The position numbers and the translations under genes were made by a program. Under the pieces are notes generated by a model. That model was given only the letters and a program-made list of their open reading frames with translations. It was not told the origin of the DNA and did no database searches. From positions 934,001 through 998,000 of the forward strand of contig JABXYP010000001.1 of NCBI GenBank assembly GCA_024701455.1: a stretch of 64,000 bases of DNA, written 5' to 3'. Below are positions 1-8,612 of the stretch, piece by piece (position 1 is the first letter of the stretch; each line of letters opens with the position of its first letter). Source of the stretch: Bacillus sp. A301a_S52 (GTDB lineage: Bacteria; Bacillota; Bacilli; Bacillales; Salisediminibacteriaceae).

Positions 1-1
1 G

Positions 2-781
2 ACGCACCTCATTAAAACGTGTAAAGAGCTTCAAATAGAGAAAGAAAAAATACCAGTGTGGGAAGCTGTTTTGGCACGCCTTCCTGATTATATGATCAAT
101 GAAGATGGGGCACTGAAAGAGTGGATACATGAGGAACTACATGACCGTTATGATCATCGTCATCTATCTCATTTGTATCCAGTGTGGCCAGGTGATGAAG
201 TGACACCAGAAGAGGCGCCAGAATGGTTTCGGGCGGCGACCGTAGCATTAGAGAAAAAGGAACGAGGCAATGGTTCTGCTCATGGTGTGATGCACTCCGG
301 TCTCGTGGCAGCACGACTAAAAAGAGCAGATTTAGTTGAAGAAAATCTTCGCTGGTTTCTTTCAAGTGATTATATATACGCTAGTCTTGTAACCGCTCAT
401 AATCCGGGGAGAAAAATTTATAATGTGGACGCAAATTGCAGTCTCCCTTCGTTAATGATGGAGATGGTTGTGTGTAGCCGCCAAGGGTTTCTTGAATTAC
501 TGCCGGCTTTACCGAAAACATTATCGAGCGGCGCACTAACTGGTATTCTCTGTAAAGGGAAGCTTACGCTTGACGAATTGACATGGGATTTAGAAAAAAA
601 AATCATCCAAGTCACCATCACTTCCCACAAAGTACAACATGTCCAGATCGTATGTAGACATGGTATTGAGCACATCGCAATTAATAGAAAAGAGGAAACG
701 ATTTACCCTAATCAAACAGAATTCTCATTATTTTTTAAAGCGAATGAACGTAAGGAATTAGTGTTAAATATTAAGTGCTAA
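2..781 (+). CDS. GH95-family alpha-L-fucosidase, C-terminal part
   Basis: The gene enters from the left edge with an open frame from base 2, so only the last 259 codons are visible. Seen: a DHRHLSHLYPVWPG block and a GSAHGVMHSG block, both typical of the GH95 (alpha/alpha)6 barrel. The C-terminal all-beta part carries LLPALP. Family knowledge: GH95 enzymes remove alpha-1,2-linked L-fucose, or L-galactose, from glycans such as xyloglucan side chains. No export signal can be judged because the start is missing. A GTG at 56 is only an internal codon. Downstream are a carbohydrate-type two-component system, an importer, an alpha-xylosidase and a GH3 enzyme, so an intracellular role on imported oligosaccharides is likely. 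Some GH95 members act on L-galactose instead of fucose. Confidence 0.82.
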   Translation, partial: THLIKTCKELQIEKEKIPVWEAVLARLPDYMINEDGALKEWIHEELHDRYDHRHLSHLYPVWPGDEVTPEEAPEWFRAATVALEKKERGNGSAHGVMHSGLVAARLKRADLVEENLRWFLSSDYIYASLVTAHNPGRKIYNVDANCSLPSLMMEMVVCSRQGFLELLPALPKTLSSGALTGILCKGKLTLDELTWDLEKKIIQVTITSHKVQHVQIVCRHGIEHIAINRKEETIYPNQTEFSLFFKANERKELVLNIKC

Positions 782-853
782 ATAAACCTCTAAAAAGTGC
801 ATGATTTCAGACGAAAAAATCTCTGTATAATTGTCTGTAGGTTCATTGTAAAA

Positions 854-867
854 TGAAAGCGCTATCT
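854..867 (+). promoter_or_regulatory. Candidate CcpA cre site
   Basis: The site reads TGAAAGCGCTATCT, which matches the cre consensus TGWAANCGNTNWCA at all but the last position. It lies about 100 bp upstream of the yesM-like gene, in the gap after the fucosidase. Catabolite repression of a glycan locus is expected. The call rests on sequence match only. Confidence 0.5.
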
Positions 868-962
868 TTATTGTTTGTACGAGGTTTAAAGTGACTTAGC
901 ATCGATCCTGAATTTGAAAGCTTTCGGGTATCGTTTTGCTAATTAGTGAATGAGGCTGTGAA

Positions 963-2768
963 ATGATAAAGGTAATTTGGAGACAATTTAATCATATTAA
1001 AATAAGACAGAAGTTAATACTATCCTTTTTTGTTGTGGTCTTCATCCCATTATTAATTGTAGGAGGAGTGTTAACGGCAGAGCTTAGAAAAACAGCGTTA
1101 AATAATACGATTGAGCAAACGACTGCTGATATGGCTAGGATTAAGACGCGTGTAAATGAAGTGATTACTCCAGCGATTAATGTGGTGAACTATGCATTAG
1201 TCGATCAGAGGTTGAAGGATTTAGTAACGACAGAATATACATCGATTTATGAGGTGGTGCAAGCGTATAGTACTTATAACACATTTGATAATAGTGAACG
1301 ATTATACACCGGTATCTCGACTATTCGCTTTTTTGTAGAAAATGAAACGATGTTAAATAATTGGCAATTCATCCCATTGTCTGAGGAGATGAAAAGCTCA
1401 GACTGGTATAAAACCACCCATAATAGTAGAGGACTGCTGTTGTGGCATTATAAAGAAGCAACAATGGCAAAGGGGGGAGGAAAACAGTTAACGTTGACTC
1501 GTGTCGTCCATTATCTGAACGCTAACACATATGGGATTATTGATGTTGAGCTAAACACGAATTACTTAAATTGGATATTAGCTCAAGAGATCGTGCCATT
1601 AATGATTATTGATGCTGATCATAATGTCGTCGCCGGTAACCAGCAAGAACTGATTGGTACTCAGTTATCCGAAACGATGATCATCCCGGTGTTAGTAGAA
1701 GAGAGAGAAGGCATATTTAGAGAGACTGTTTTTGATGAACCGTCATATGTGATGATAGATCCGATTGTTATTGAAAATAGTGGAAATGATCTTAGGCTCG
1801 TCTCAATCATATCAGATTCCAACATTATTGAGGATGCTGATAGGCTCAGCAGAACCGGTTTTCTTATTATGCTAATAAGCATGAGTGTAGCGCTCGTATT
1901 AATCTATGGCTTCGCTCATCTTATTTCTACACGAATTGCTAAACTCAGTAAACATATCCATCAAGTAGCCGAGGGTAATCTTACTATTAGTCATGAGATT
2001 AAAGGGAGAGATGAAATCGGTGAATTATCCCATCAATTCAACCTCATGACAGTGAGTATACAAACTTTACTAGAAGAAATTGAACAGTACAATCACGAAA
2101 AGCGTGAGCTGGAAACAAAGCAAAGTGCGATGAAATTTAAAATGTTAGCAAGTCAAATCCACCCTCATTTTTTATTTAACACATTAGAGACAATTCGCAT
2201 GGATGCGAGTATAAAAGGAGAAAAGGATCTGGCCCATGTGGTAAAAGAGCTGGGGAAGCTATTGAGGCATAGTATTGACATGACGGGAGAGCTCATTCCT
2301 ATTAAACAGGAAATTGAAATGGTTAAGGCCTATTTAGATATTCAAAAATTCCGTTTTAAAGATCGATTAACGTATAACTTGACAGTAGATGAACGAGCGG
2401 AAGAGGTAGAAATTCCGCCGTTAATCATCCAGCCTCTTGTGGAAAATGCCGTTATTCACGGGGTTCACGCCCAACGAGGCGGAGGTCATATTTTCGTCAG
2501 TGTTCATTTCATTAACGACGAAGTGACGGTGGAAATTCGAGATAATGGTCCAGGTATGACAGACGAACAGCTGAAAAAAATAACCACTTTTATAGCTAAG
2601 GAGGAAGAGGAACCTGGACAGCGCATCGGGCTAAAAAATGTTCATGAAAGACTACGGATCGTGTATAAACGATCACCAGGTTTGCAAATTCATAGTCTGC
2701 TTGATGAAGGAACGTCAGTGTCTTTTTCAGTACCCGCTATACCTTCTAGCAACCGCTACGGTCACTAG
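963..2768 (+). CDS. YesM-like sensor histidine kinase
   Basis: This is a membrane sensor kinase of the LytS/YesM class, 601 residues. Seen: a first membrane segment near residues 17-37, an extracellular Cache-like sensing region to about 295, a second segment near 300-320, a HAMP linker, then the His_kinase domain with QIHPHFLFNTLE. His402 in the PHFLFN motif is the likely phosphorylation site. A C-terminal HATPase has the N box ENAVIHG and a DNGPGM G box. It sits 27 bp before a YesN-type regulator, the usual partner. The pair very probably senses a sugar and controls the importer and glycosidases downstream. A cre-like site lies in its promoter region. Confidence 0.9.
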   Translation: MIKVIWRQFNHIKIRQKLILSFFVVVFIPLLIVGGVLTAELRKTALNNTIEQTTADMARIKTRVNEVITPAINVVNYALVDQRLKDLVTTEYTSIYEVVQAYSTYNTFDNSERLYTGISTIRFFVENETMLNNWQFIPLSEEMKSSDWYKTTHNSRGLLLWHYKEATMAKGGGKQLTLTRVVHYLNANTYGIIDVELNTNYLNWILAQEIVPLMIIDADHNVVAGNQQELIGTQLSETMIIPVLVEEREGIFRETVFDEPSYVMIDPIVIENSGNDLRLVSIISDSNIIEDADRLSRTGFLIMLISMSVALVLIYGFAHLISTRIAKLSKHIHQVAEGNLTISHEIKGRDEIGELSHQFNLMTVSIQTLLEEIEQYNHEKRELETKQSAMKFKMLASQIHPHFLFNTLETIRMDASIKGEKDLAHVVKELGKLLRHSIDMTGELIPIKQEIEMVKAYLDIQKFRFKDRLTYNLTVDERAEEVEIPPLIIQPLVENAVIHGVHAQRGGGHIFVSVHFINDEVTVEIRDNGPGMTDEQLKKITTFIAKEEEEPGQRIGLKNVHERLRIVYKRSPGLQIHSLLDEGTSVSFSVPAIPSSNRYGH

Positions 2769-2795
2769 TGAGATCAATTAAACGGGGTGAATGGG

Positions 2796-4343
2796 ATGTA
2801 CAATGTGTTAATTGTTGATGATGAACCGATCGTACGGGAAGGTCTAAAAACGATCATCCCGTGGGAGCATTATGGCTTTCATGTCACTGGGACAGCGGAA
2901 GATGGAGAAGCAGCGTTAGAAAAATATGAAGATGTATCACCTGATCTCATTATTTCTGACATTCGAATGACAGGAATGAATGGTCTAAAATTTATTGAGA
3001 CGATTAGGGAGAATGATCACCGAGTAAGATGTCTTTTATTAAGTGGCTATGCTGATTTTGATTATGCGAGGCAGGCTATTCGACACGATGTAGCCGGCTA
3101 TTTATTAAAGCCCGTTGATGAGGAAGAATTGATAGGATACTTAGTTCGTATTAAATCCGAGCTTAGAAAAGAAGAAGAACGTACAGTACTAACAAAGCAT
3201 GGAGAGGAGAAAAGGCAAGAGGATGTCTTAACCTCTGTTATTATGACACCACCAATGCTAAAGCGAGAGAAAGAGAAACTCATTCGGCATACGATTGAGT
3301 CTGAATTAGATTGGGAGAGATATGACCTGCTAGTTATGGTTGTGGAGAAGCGAACAGGAGAAGGAGTATTACGCACAGCAAAAGAAATGGTGAAGGGGTT
3401 AGTACAAAATTCAACGGATATGATCGTTTTTTTCCATGAGCCTTATGTAGGTATCTTGTTAAATGGCTCAATGGGATTTAAGGAAAAGCATGATTTATTT
3501 AAAAAGATTAAATCGGCAATGGCAGAAGAGAGATATTATATCACCGCAGCACTTGGAGGGAGTGTTGCGCGGTTAGAAACCTTGCATATATCATTTGAAA
3601 CAGCTTGTAACCTCATTCGAAAAAAGTTTTTCTATCCGCGGGGGGAGCTACTGTATGCAGAAAAGAAAGCCGACTTAACGGCGGAAGTGGCAAGTGATTG
3701 TGACACGCTAGTGCATCAATTATATGCAGCGTTAGAAGTCGGTGTTTATCAGTCCGTTCCTTCACTCGTCAAGAATATTCGCTTTGCAGGGAAACTTAAC
3801 ACATGTGAACGAACAGTGAAACAGCGCTATATAACGGTTCTCACAACTGTCTTGAATAAGTTGAGAGTAACAAAATGTGGAAAAGAGAAAGCGATTATAC
3901 ACGCTTTAGAGAAGGTGACTCAGATTCACAGGATTAATCATATAGAGGATCTCGTACATTTTTCCGAAGAACTTATTATTTGTTTATTTAATCAGATGGA
4001 TTATTCAGAGACTGATGGCCAGTTAAAGAAGCTACTTTTAATGATAGAAACAAACTACAATGAAAATTTAAAGCTTGAAAAGTTAGCGGACGTTTTCAAT
4101 TATAATAGTGCCTATTTAGGTAAATTATTTAGACGGTATACTGGTCACTATTTTAATACTTATTTAGACCACGTCCGTATCCGCCATGCAAAAGAATATT
4201 TATTACAGGGCTATAAAGTTTATCAAGTAGCTGAAATGGTAGGCTATTCTCATGTTGATTATTTTCATAGTAAGTTTAAGAAATATGTCGGAATTTCACC
4301 GTCGAAGTATCGGAAAAGTAAAACTAAAGAAATCACCATATAG
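2796..4343 (+). CDS. YesN-like AraC-type response regulator
   Basis: The N-terminal receiver begins MYNVLIVDDEP, with Asp55 in SDIRM as the phosphoacceptor and a KPVDEEEL lysine motif. A poorly conserved middle region follows. The C-terminal 100 residues form an AraC-type double helix-turn-helix (LADVFNYNSAYLGKLFRRYTG and GYSHVDYFHSKFKK regions). ATG 2796 is chosen over GTG 2787 because GGGGTG lies at the right distance and family proteins start MYKVLIVDDE. It is the cognate regulator of the kinase just upstream. The likely target is the lplBC-type importer operon beginning at 4741. Confidence 0.9.
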   Translation: MYNVLIVDDEPIVREGLKTIIPWEHYGFHVTGTAEDGEAALEKYEDVSPDLIISDIRMTGMNGLKFIETIRENDHRVRCLLLSGYADFDYARQAIRHDVAGYLLKPVDEEELIGYLVRIKSELRKEEERTVLTKHGEEKRQEDVLTSVIMTPPMLKREKEKLIRHTIESELDWERYDLLVMVVEKRTGEGVLRTAKEMVKGLVQNSTDMIVFFHEPYVGILLNGSMGFKEKHDLFKKIKSAMAEERYYITAALGGSVARLETLHISFETACNLIRKKFFYPRGELLYAEKKADLTAEVASDCDTLVHQLYAALEVGVYQSVPSLVKNIRFAGKLNTCERTVKQRYITVLTTVLNKLRVTKCGKEKAIIHALEKVTQIHRINHIEDLVHFSEELIICLFNQMDYSETDGQLKKLLLMIETNYNENLKLEKLADVFNYNSAYLGKLFRRYTGHYFNTYLDHVRIRHAKEYLLQGYKVYQVAEMVGYSHVDYFHSKFKKYVGISPSKYRKSKTKEITI

Positions 4344-4349
4344 CGTCAC

Positions 4350-4398
4350 ACTCTATGATGACTAGCTGGCTAAATGTTATTAGAGTCAGTTTTTTTTT
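4350..4398 (+). terminator. Probable terminator after the yesN-like gene
   Basis: ACTCTA pairs with TAGAGT around an inner TAGC-TG-GCTA stem, followed by nine T residues. It separates the two-component operon from the importer operon. The long loop makes it imperfect. Confidence 0.5.
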
Positions 4399-4552
4399 CA
4401 CAGATAACTGCCTGTAACATCCTCAGTCCAAAATAGAGAGGAGAGCTAACTCTATTTAGGAGGAGCTAACGGAGGTTAATATCTTGATTCACTCAACCTT
4501 CATTTAGTGAGAGAAGAACGAAAACTCCCACTGATTGAAGGTTCGTTTTATT
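4398..4552 (+). repeat. Dispersed structured repeat, copy A
   Basis: This copy begins CACAGATAACTG, has an internal ATAGAG/CTCTAT hairpin, then CTAACGGA..TTAATATCTTGATT. It ends with a second hairpin (AACCTTCA against TGAAGGTT) and TTCGTTTTAT. It belongs to the family seen again at 15.6, 40.5, 42.9, 45.0, 47.0, 54.1 and 62.5 kb. It has no open reading frame. The remainder of the gap to 4740 holds only the upstream region of the importer operon. Confidence 0.8.
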
Positions 4553-4740
4553 TTCCTTTAGAAGGAAAGGGGAATGTTTCGTCCTGCTAATAATAGCCAC
4601 AAGTGACCTTACTGGCATTTGAAATCTTACAATGACTTTCTCATTCAACTCCATTTTTTATATGATTTCCTCCGCAATTATTTAGGTATTTCCTTGAGAA
4701 AACGTGAGCTATTATAGAGATGTGAACAGGAGGGGATCAC

Positions 4741-5703
4741 GTGGAAATAGCAAAAAAGAAAGCGCATACAAAATCAGGCCTGTATAAGTCAAAGAGGAAC
4801 TTTTGGAAAACGATGAAAAATCAAAAAATCCTCTACTTGATGTCTGTTCCTGTTGTTATTTATGTCTTTATTTTTAATTACTTGCCTGTTTGGGGATGGA
4901 CGATGGCTTTTCAAAATTATCGTCCAGGGAGACGTTTTTCTGAACAAGAATGGGTAGGATTTGAGCATTTCATCGCATTATTCCAAGATAATCATTTCTA
5001 TCTTGTGCTAAGAAATACGTTAATTATGAGTGTCATGCTACTGATTGCTGGATTTATTATTCCAATTATTTTTGCTGTTTTACTAAATGAATTAAAAGAT
5101 TCATTGTTTAAAAGATCGGTACAAACCATTTCATATCTACCCCACTTTGTTTCATGGGTAGTGGTGGCGAGTATCGTGACTAAAATGCTTTCCACGGATG
5201 GTGGAATCGTCAATGAGGTACTTGTCTCATTGAATATCCTTGATAAACCTGTTCAATTTATGGCACAAGGGCATCTATTTTGGTTAATTGTGACTGTATC
5301 AGATGTATGGAAGGAGATGGGATGGAATTCAATAATCTTTTTAGCAGCTATGGCTGGCATTGATCCTCAGTTATATGAAGCAGCGAGAGTTGATGGTGCA
5401 GGGAGATGGCGGAGGATATGGCATGTGACGTTACCTGGTATTAGGCCAACAATCATGGTTATTCTCATATTGTCTATCGGAAATATGATAAGCATTGGAT
5501 TTGAAAGACAGTTACTTTTAGGCAATTCCTTAGTCAGGGAATATTCTGAGGTACTGGAACTCTATGCGTTAAATTATGGGATTGGCATGGGGCGATATTC
5601 GTATGGTACAGCTATCAGTATTTTTAATTCAATCGTGAGCATTATCCTCCTTCTACTTGCCAATGGTCTGTTTAAACGTCTGACGAAAACAAGTGTTATG
5701 TAA
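4741..5703 (+). CDS. ABC importer permease, LplB type
   Basis: A 320-residue inner-membrane permease of the CUT1 sugar family with about six membrane segments. The conserved coupling loop EAARVDGAGRWRRIWHVTLPGIRPT is split here for length but lies at residues 218-242. The N-terminal 25 residues are basic and cytoplasmic. The start is GTG 4741 behind AGGAGGGG. It is followed 10 bp later by the second permease and then a binding lipoprotein. As in other Lpl/YtcP systems no ATPase is encoded here, so a shared MsmX-type ATPase elsewhere is expected. The substrate is inferred from neighbours to be a plant oligosaccharide. Confidence 0.9.
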   Translation: MEIAKKKAHTKSGLYKSKRNFWKTMKNQKILYLMSVPVVIYVFIFNYLPVWGWTMAFQNYRPGRRFSEQEWVGFEHFIALFQDNHFYLVLRNTLIMSVMLLIAGFIIPIIFAVLLNELKDSLFKRSVQTISYLPHFVSWVVVASIVTKMLSTDGGIVNEVLVSLNILDKPVQFMAQGHLFWLIVTVSDVWKEMGWNSIIFLAAMAGIDPQLYEAARVDGAGRWRRIWHVTLPGIRPTIMVILILSIGNMISIGFERQLLLGNSLVREYSEVLELYALNYGIGMGRYSYGTAISIFNSIVSIILLLLANGLFKRLTKTSVM

Positions 5704-5713
5704 GGAGGAAGCG

Positions 5714-6637
5714 ATGTTTAAATTAAATAGAAAGAAATCCACGTTATTTCAGACGTCCACCACAGAGAAACTATTTGATATCACTAATTACGTTCTTATG
5801 GCTCTCATCATTGTAATTATGCTTTATCCGTTTTTAAATGTGCTGGCTATCTCATTAAATGATTCTACAGACACTGTAAGAGGAGGGATTTATATCTTTC
5901 CTCGTGAGTTCACACTAGAAAACTATCGGGTGATTATGGAATATGACAGCTTGCTTATCGGATTCCGCAATTCCGTCTTAAGAACAGTTATTGGGACATT
6001 CCTCGGTTTATTTGTTTGCTCAATGGTAGCTTACACGTTGAGCCGACAAGATTTTCAAGCTAGAAACGTCATATCCGTGATTATCGTTTTAACGATGTTT
6101 TTCAGCGGTGGTCTTGTACCGACTTACATGTTAATGCGTGATTTAGGTTTGATTAATACATTTGCAATCTACATTTTACCACTGCTTGTAAGTGCATGGA
6201 ATATTATCATTATTCGATCGTTTATGGACGGATTACCCCTTGCTCTTCAGGAGTCGGCAAAGGTGGATGGAGCGAATGACTTTACAATCTATTGGAAAAT
6301 CATATTGCCAATTTGTAAGCCCGTTTTAGCTACAATTGCATTGTTTATCGCAGTCATGCAATGGAATATGTGGTTTGATACGTATATTTACAATAGTGCT
6401 AATCCAGCATTAACTACCCTCCAGTATGAGTTGATGAAAATTTTACAGAATACAACTGCCTCTACAGGAGCAGGAATTGATTCAGTTCGTGGTTCTGGGG
6501 CTGAAGCAGCTACACGCGTCTCACCGGAATCTATTAGAATGGCGATTACGATTGTCACGATCGTCCCAATTCTGCTCGTTTATCCATTTTTACAGCGGTA
6601 TTTTGTCAAAGGGATGACGCTCGGCGCTATTAAATAG
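5714..6637 (+). CDS. ABC importer permease, LplC/YtcP type
   Basis: The second CUT1 permease, 307 residues from ATG 5714, which follows a good AAGGAGG site; an in-frame GTG at 5693 overlaps the upstream gene and lacks one. Seen: about six membrane segments and the EAA-type loop LALQESAKVDGANDFTIYWK near residue 190. The C-terminus FVKGMTLGAIKG-like end (FVKGMTLGAIK) is characteristic of this subfamily. It pairs with the LplB-type permease upstream and the lipoprotein downstream to form one importer. Confidence 0.9.
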   Translation: MFKLNRKKSTLFQTSTTEKLFDITNYVLMALIIVIMLYPFLNVLAISLNDSTDTVRGGIYIFPREFTLENYRVIMEYDSLLIGFRNSVLRTVIGTFLGLFVCSMVAYTLSRQDFQARNVISVIIVLTMFFSGGLVPTYMLMRDLGLINTFAIYILPLLVSAWNIIIIRSFMDGLPLALQESAKVDGANDFTIYWKIILPICKPVLATIALFIAVMQWNMWFDTYIYNSANPALTTLQYELMKILQNTTASTGAGIDSVRGSGAEAATRVSPESIRMAITIVTIVPILLVYPFLQRYFVKGMTLGAIK

Positions 6638-6734
6638 GTGAGAGTCAAGAAACGACTGTTTAAAGGTGATAAGTCATATCATCTGACTTGCACAAATAAA
6701 GACTATTAAGTTAACTGACAAGGGGGATTTACCT

Positions 6735-8405
6735 ATGAACAAAAGAAAAGTGGCAGGTGGGTTGTTAGGAATGGTCGGTATATTAGCCGCATTTTCAGCT
6801 TGCAGCAATGACAAGGACGCGAATCAAGTAGATGGTGAAAGCGAGGGAGACATTGAATTTTCGTTGTTTGCAGCTGACAACAATCCAAGTTGGAATGGTA
6901 TGGATAGTGATGTAGGGCAAGTTATTTTAGAAGAGACAGGAGTCTCGTTAAATGCAAGTTTCGCCATTAATGATCCGGCGGAAAGGATTGCACTATTTGC
7001 AGCTGGTGGTGAGTATCCAGATTTTATTCTCCCAAAAGGAGATAGCGGGATTTTAGTAGATGCTGGGGCAATGATAGATTTAAGGCCATTAATTGAAGAG
7101 CACGCTCCGAATATACAAGAGGTTTATGGTGAGTACTTAGACAGAATGACGTGGAGCCAAGAAGATGATGCAATTTACTTTATTGGGACTAATCCAGTTG
7201 ATCAGCAACATTGGACACCTGGTAGCGGTTTTTGGCTTCAACATGCGGTAGTTGAAGAATTAGGGTATCCAGAAATCAATACAGTAGAAGATTTCGAGAC
7301 CGCTATTAAAGAATACTACGAGATGTATCCAGAGATTGACGGACAGCCAACCATTCCACTGTCGTTACTTGCTGATGATTGGCGGATACTGATTTCTGTA
7401 ACAAATCCAGCTTTTTGGGCGACCGGGGCCTCAGATGATGGTGAGTGGTACATTGATGATGAAACACGGGAAGCGATCCTTCATTATCGTCGTCCAGAAG
7501 AACGAGAGTATTTTCGCTGGCTAAACCACATGAATGCAGAAGGGTTACTTGATCCAGAAACGTTTGTTCAACAAGAAGACCAATACATGTCGAAAATCTC
7601 CTCTGGTCGCGTGTTAGGAATGATTGATGCTGATTGGTCGATCGCAGATGCGCAAACGGCATTACGTGAAGATGGGAAATATGAACGTATGCATGGTGTT
7701 TATCCAGTGACATTAGATCACTCATATGAACATCGTAATTTTCAGAGCACAGGCTATTTATCCGAGTGGGGAATCGGCATCACGATTGATAACCCTGACC
7801 CAGTAAGAGCTATTAAATTTCTCGATTGGATGGCTTCAGAAGAAGCGCAAATTTTAAACAACTGGGGAATTGAAGGTGAGCACTATGAAGTGGATGAAGA
7901 TGGTAACAGGTATCTTACTGATGATCAGCGTGAAGAACGACTGAGTGACAGTTCTTTTAATGAACGTACAGGTATTGGTGTATATCTCGCTTACGGTCCG
8001 CATTATGGGGACGGTGTGCTAGATTCCACTGACCAGCCGTTTACGGTTAATACACACGAAACATTAATTGAGGATTACACCGAAAAAGAGAAGGAAGTAT
8101 TAGAAGCTTATGGTGCGAATATATGGGCGGATTTATATCCATCAGCTGACGAATTCCCTGTAAAACCATGGGGAGCAGGCTGGGAAATTAATTGGAGTTC
8201 AGATTCTCCAATTGCGATACCGTTTCAAAGGGCACAAGATATTATGATGACGAGAATTCCAGAAGCCATATTAGCTGACCCTGAGGATTTCGATCATGTG
8301 TATGATCGGTTTATGGATGAGTTGGATGATATTGGTGTGGATGAAATGGAAGCAGAATTTACAGAACTTGTCAGGCAACGTGTTGAACTATGGGGAGAAG
8401 ATTAA
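6735..8405 (+). CDS. Solute-binding lipoprotein of the glycan importer
   Basis: A 556-residue extracellular binding protein, LplA/family 1 type. Seen: a basic N-terminus, a hydrophobic stretch and a lipobox AFSAC, so Cys22 or a near neighbour would be lipidated. The mature protein is strikingly rich in Asp and Glu, usual for surface proteins of alkaliphiles or halophiles. It begins about 100 bp after the second permease, with AAGGGGG ahead of the ATG. It is last in the importer operon and precedes the intracellular glycosidases. Ligand identity is inferred only: xyloglucan-type oligosaccharides. Confidence 0.88.
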   Translation: MNKRKVAGGLLGMVGILAAFSACSNDKDANQVDGESEGDIEFSLFAADNNPSWNGMDSDVGQVILEETGVSLNASFAINDPAERIALFAAGGEYPDFILPKGDSGILVDAGAMIDLRPLIEEHAPNIQEVYGEYLDRMTWSQEDDAIYFIGTNPVDQQHWTPGSGFWLQHAVVEELGYPEINTVEDFETAIKEYYEMYPEIDGQPTIPLSLLADDWRILISVTNPAFWATGASDDGEWYIDDETREAILHYRRPEEREYFRWLNHMNAEGLLDPETFVQQEDQYMSKISSGRVLGMIDADWSIADAQTALREDGKYERMHGVYPVTLDHSYEHRNFQSTGYLSEWGIGITIDNPDPVRAIKFLDWMASEEAQILNNWGIEGEHYEVDEDGNRYLTDDQREERLSDSSFNERTGIGVYLAYGPHYGDGVLDSTDQPFTVNTHETLIEDYTEKEKEVLEAYGANIWADLYPSADEFPVKPWGAGWEINWSSDSPIAIPFQRAQDIMMTRIPEAILADPEDFDHVYDRFMDELDDIGVDEMEAEFTELVRQRVELWGED

Positions 8406-8612
8406 TTCCTGATAATAACCAACCCTTCCTACTTTCTTCTCCATTAGGTAACTTCCGGATCAATAAAAAAGCTGATTGGAAGCTTTGATGCCCTCTAATC
8501 GTTTAATGTTCAAGACATCTTTAACCAAACTTCTGACTGAAGAGGCTCGTAGAAATAAGTCGATAGAATGAGATTAATAGGCCTCAACTTGTTGATGAAA
8601 AGGGGAAATAAT

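Noticed and set aside
7306..7725. 139-codon minus-strand ORF
   Set aside because: It lies wholly inside the binding-lipoprotein gene, has no ribosome site and no recognisable motif; a shadow of the coding strand.
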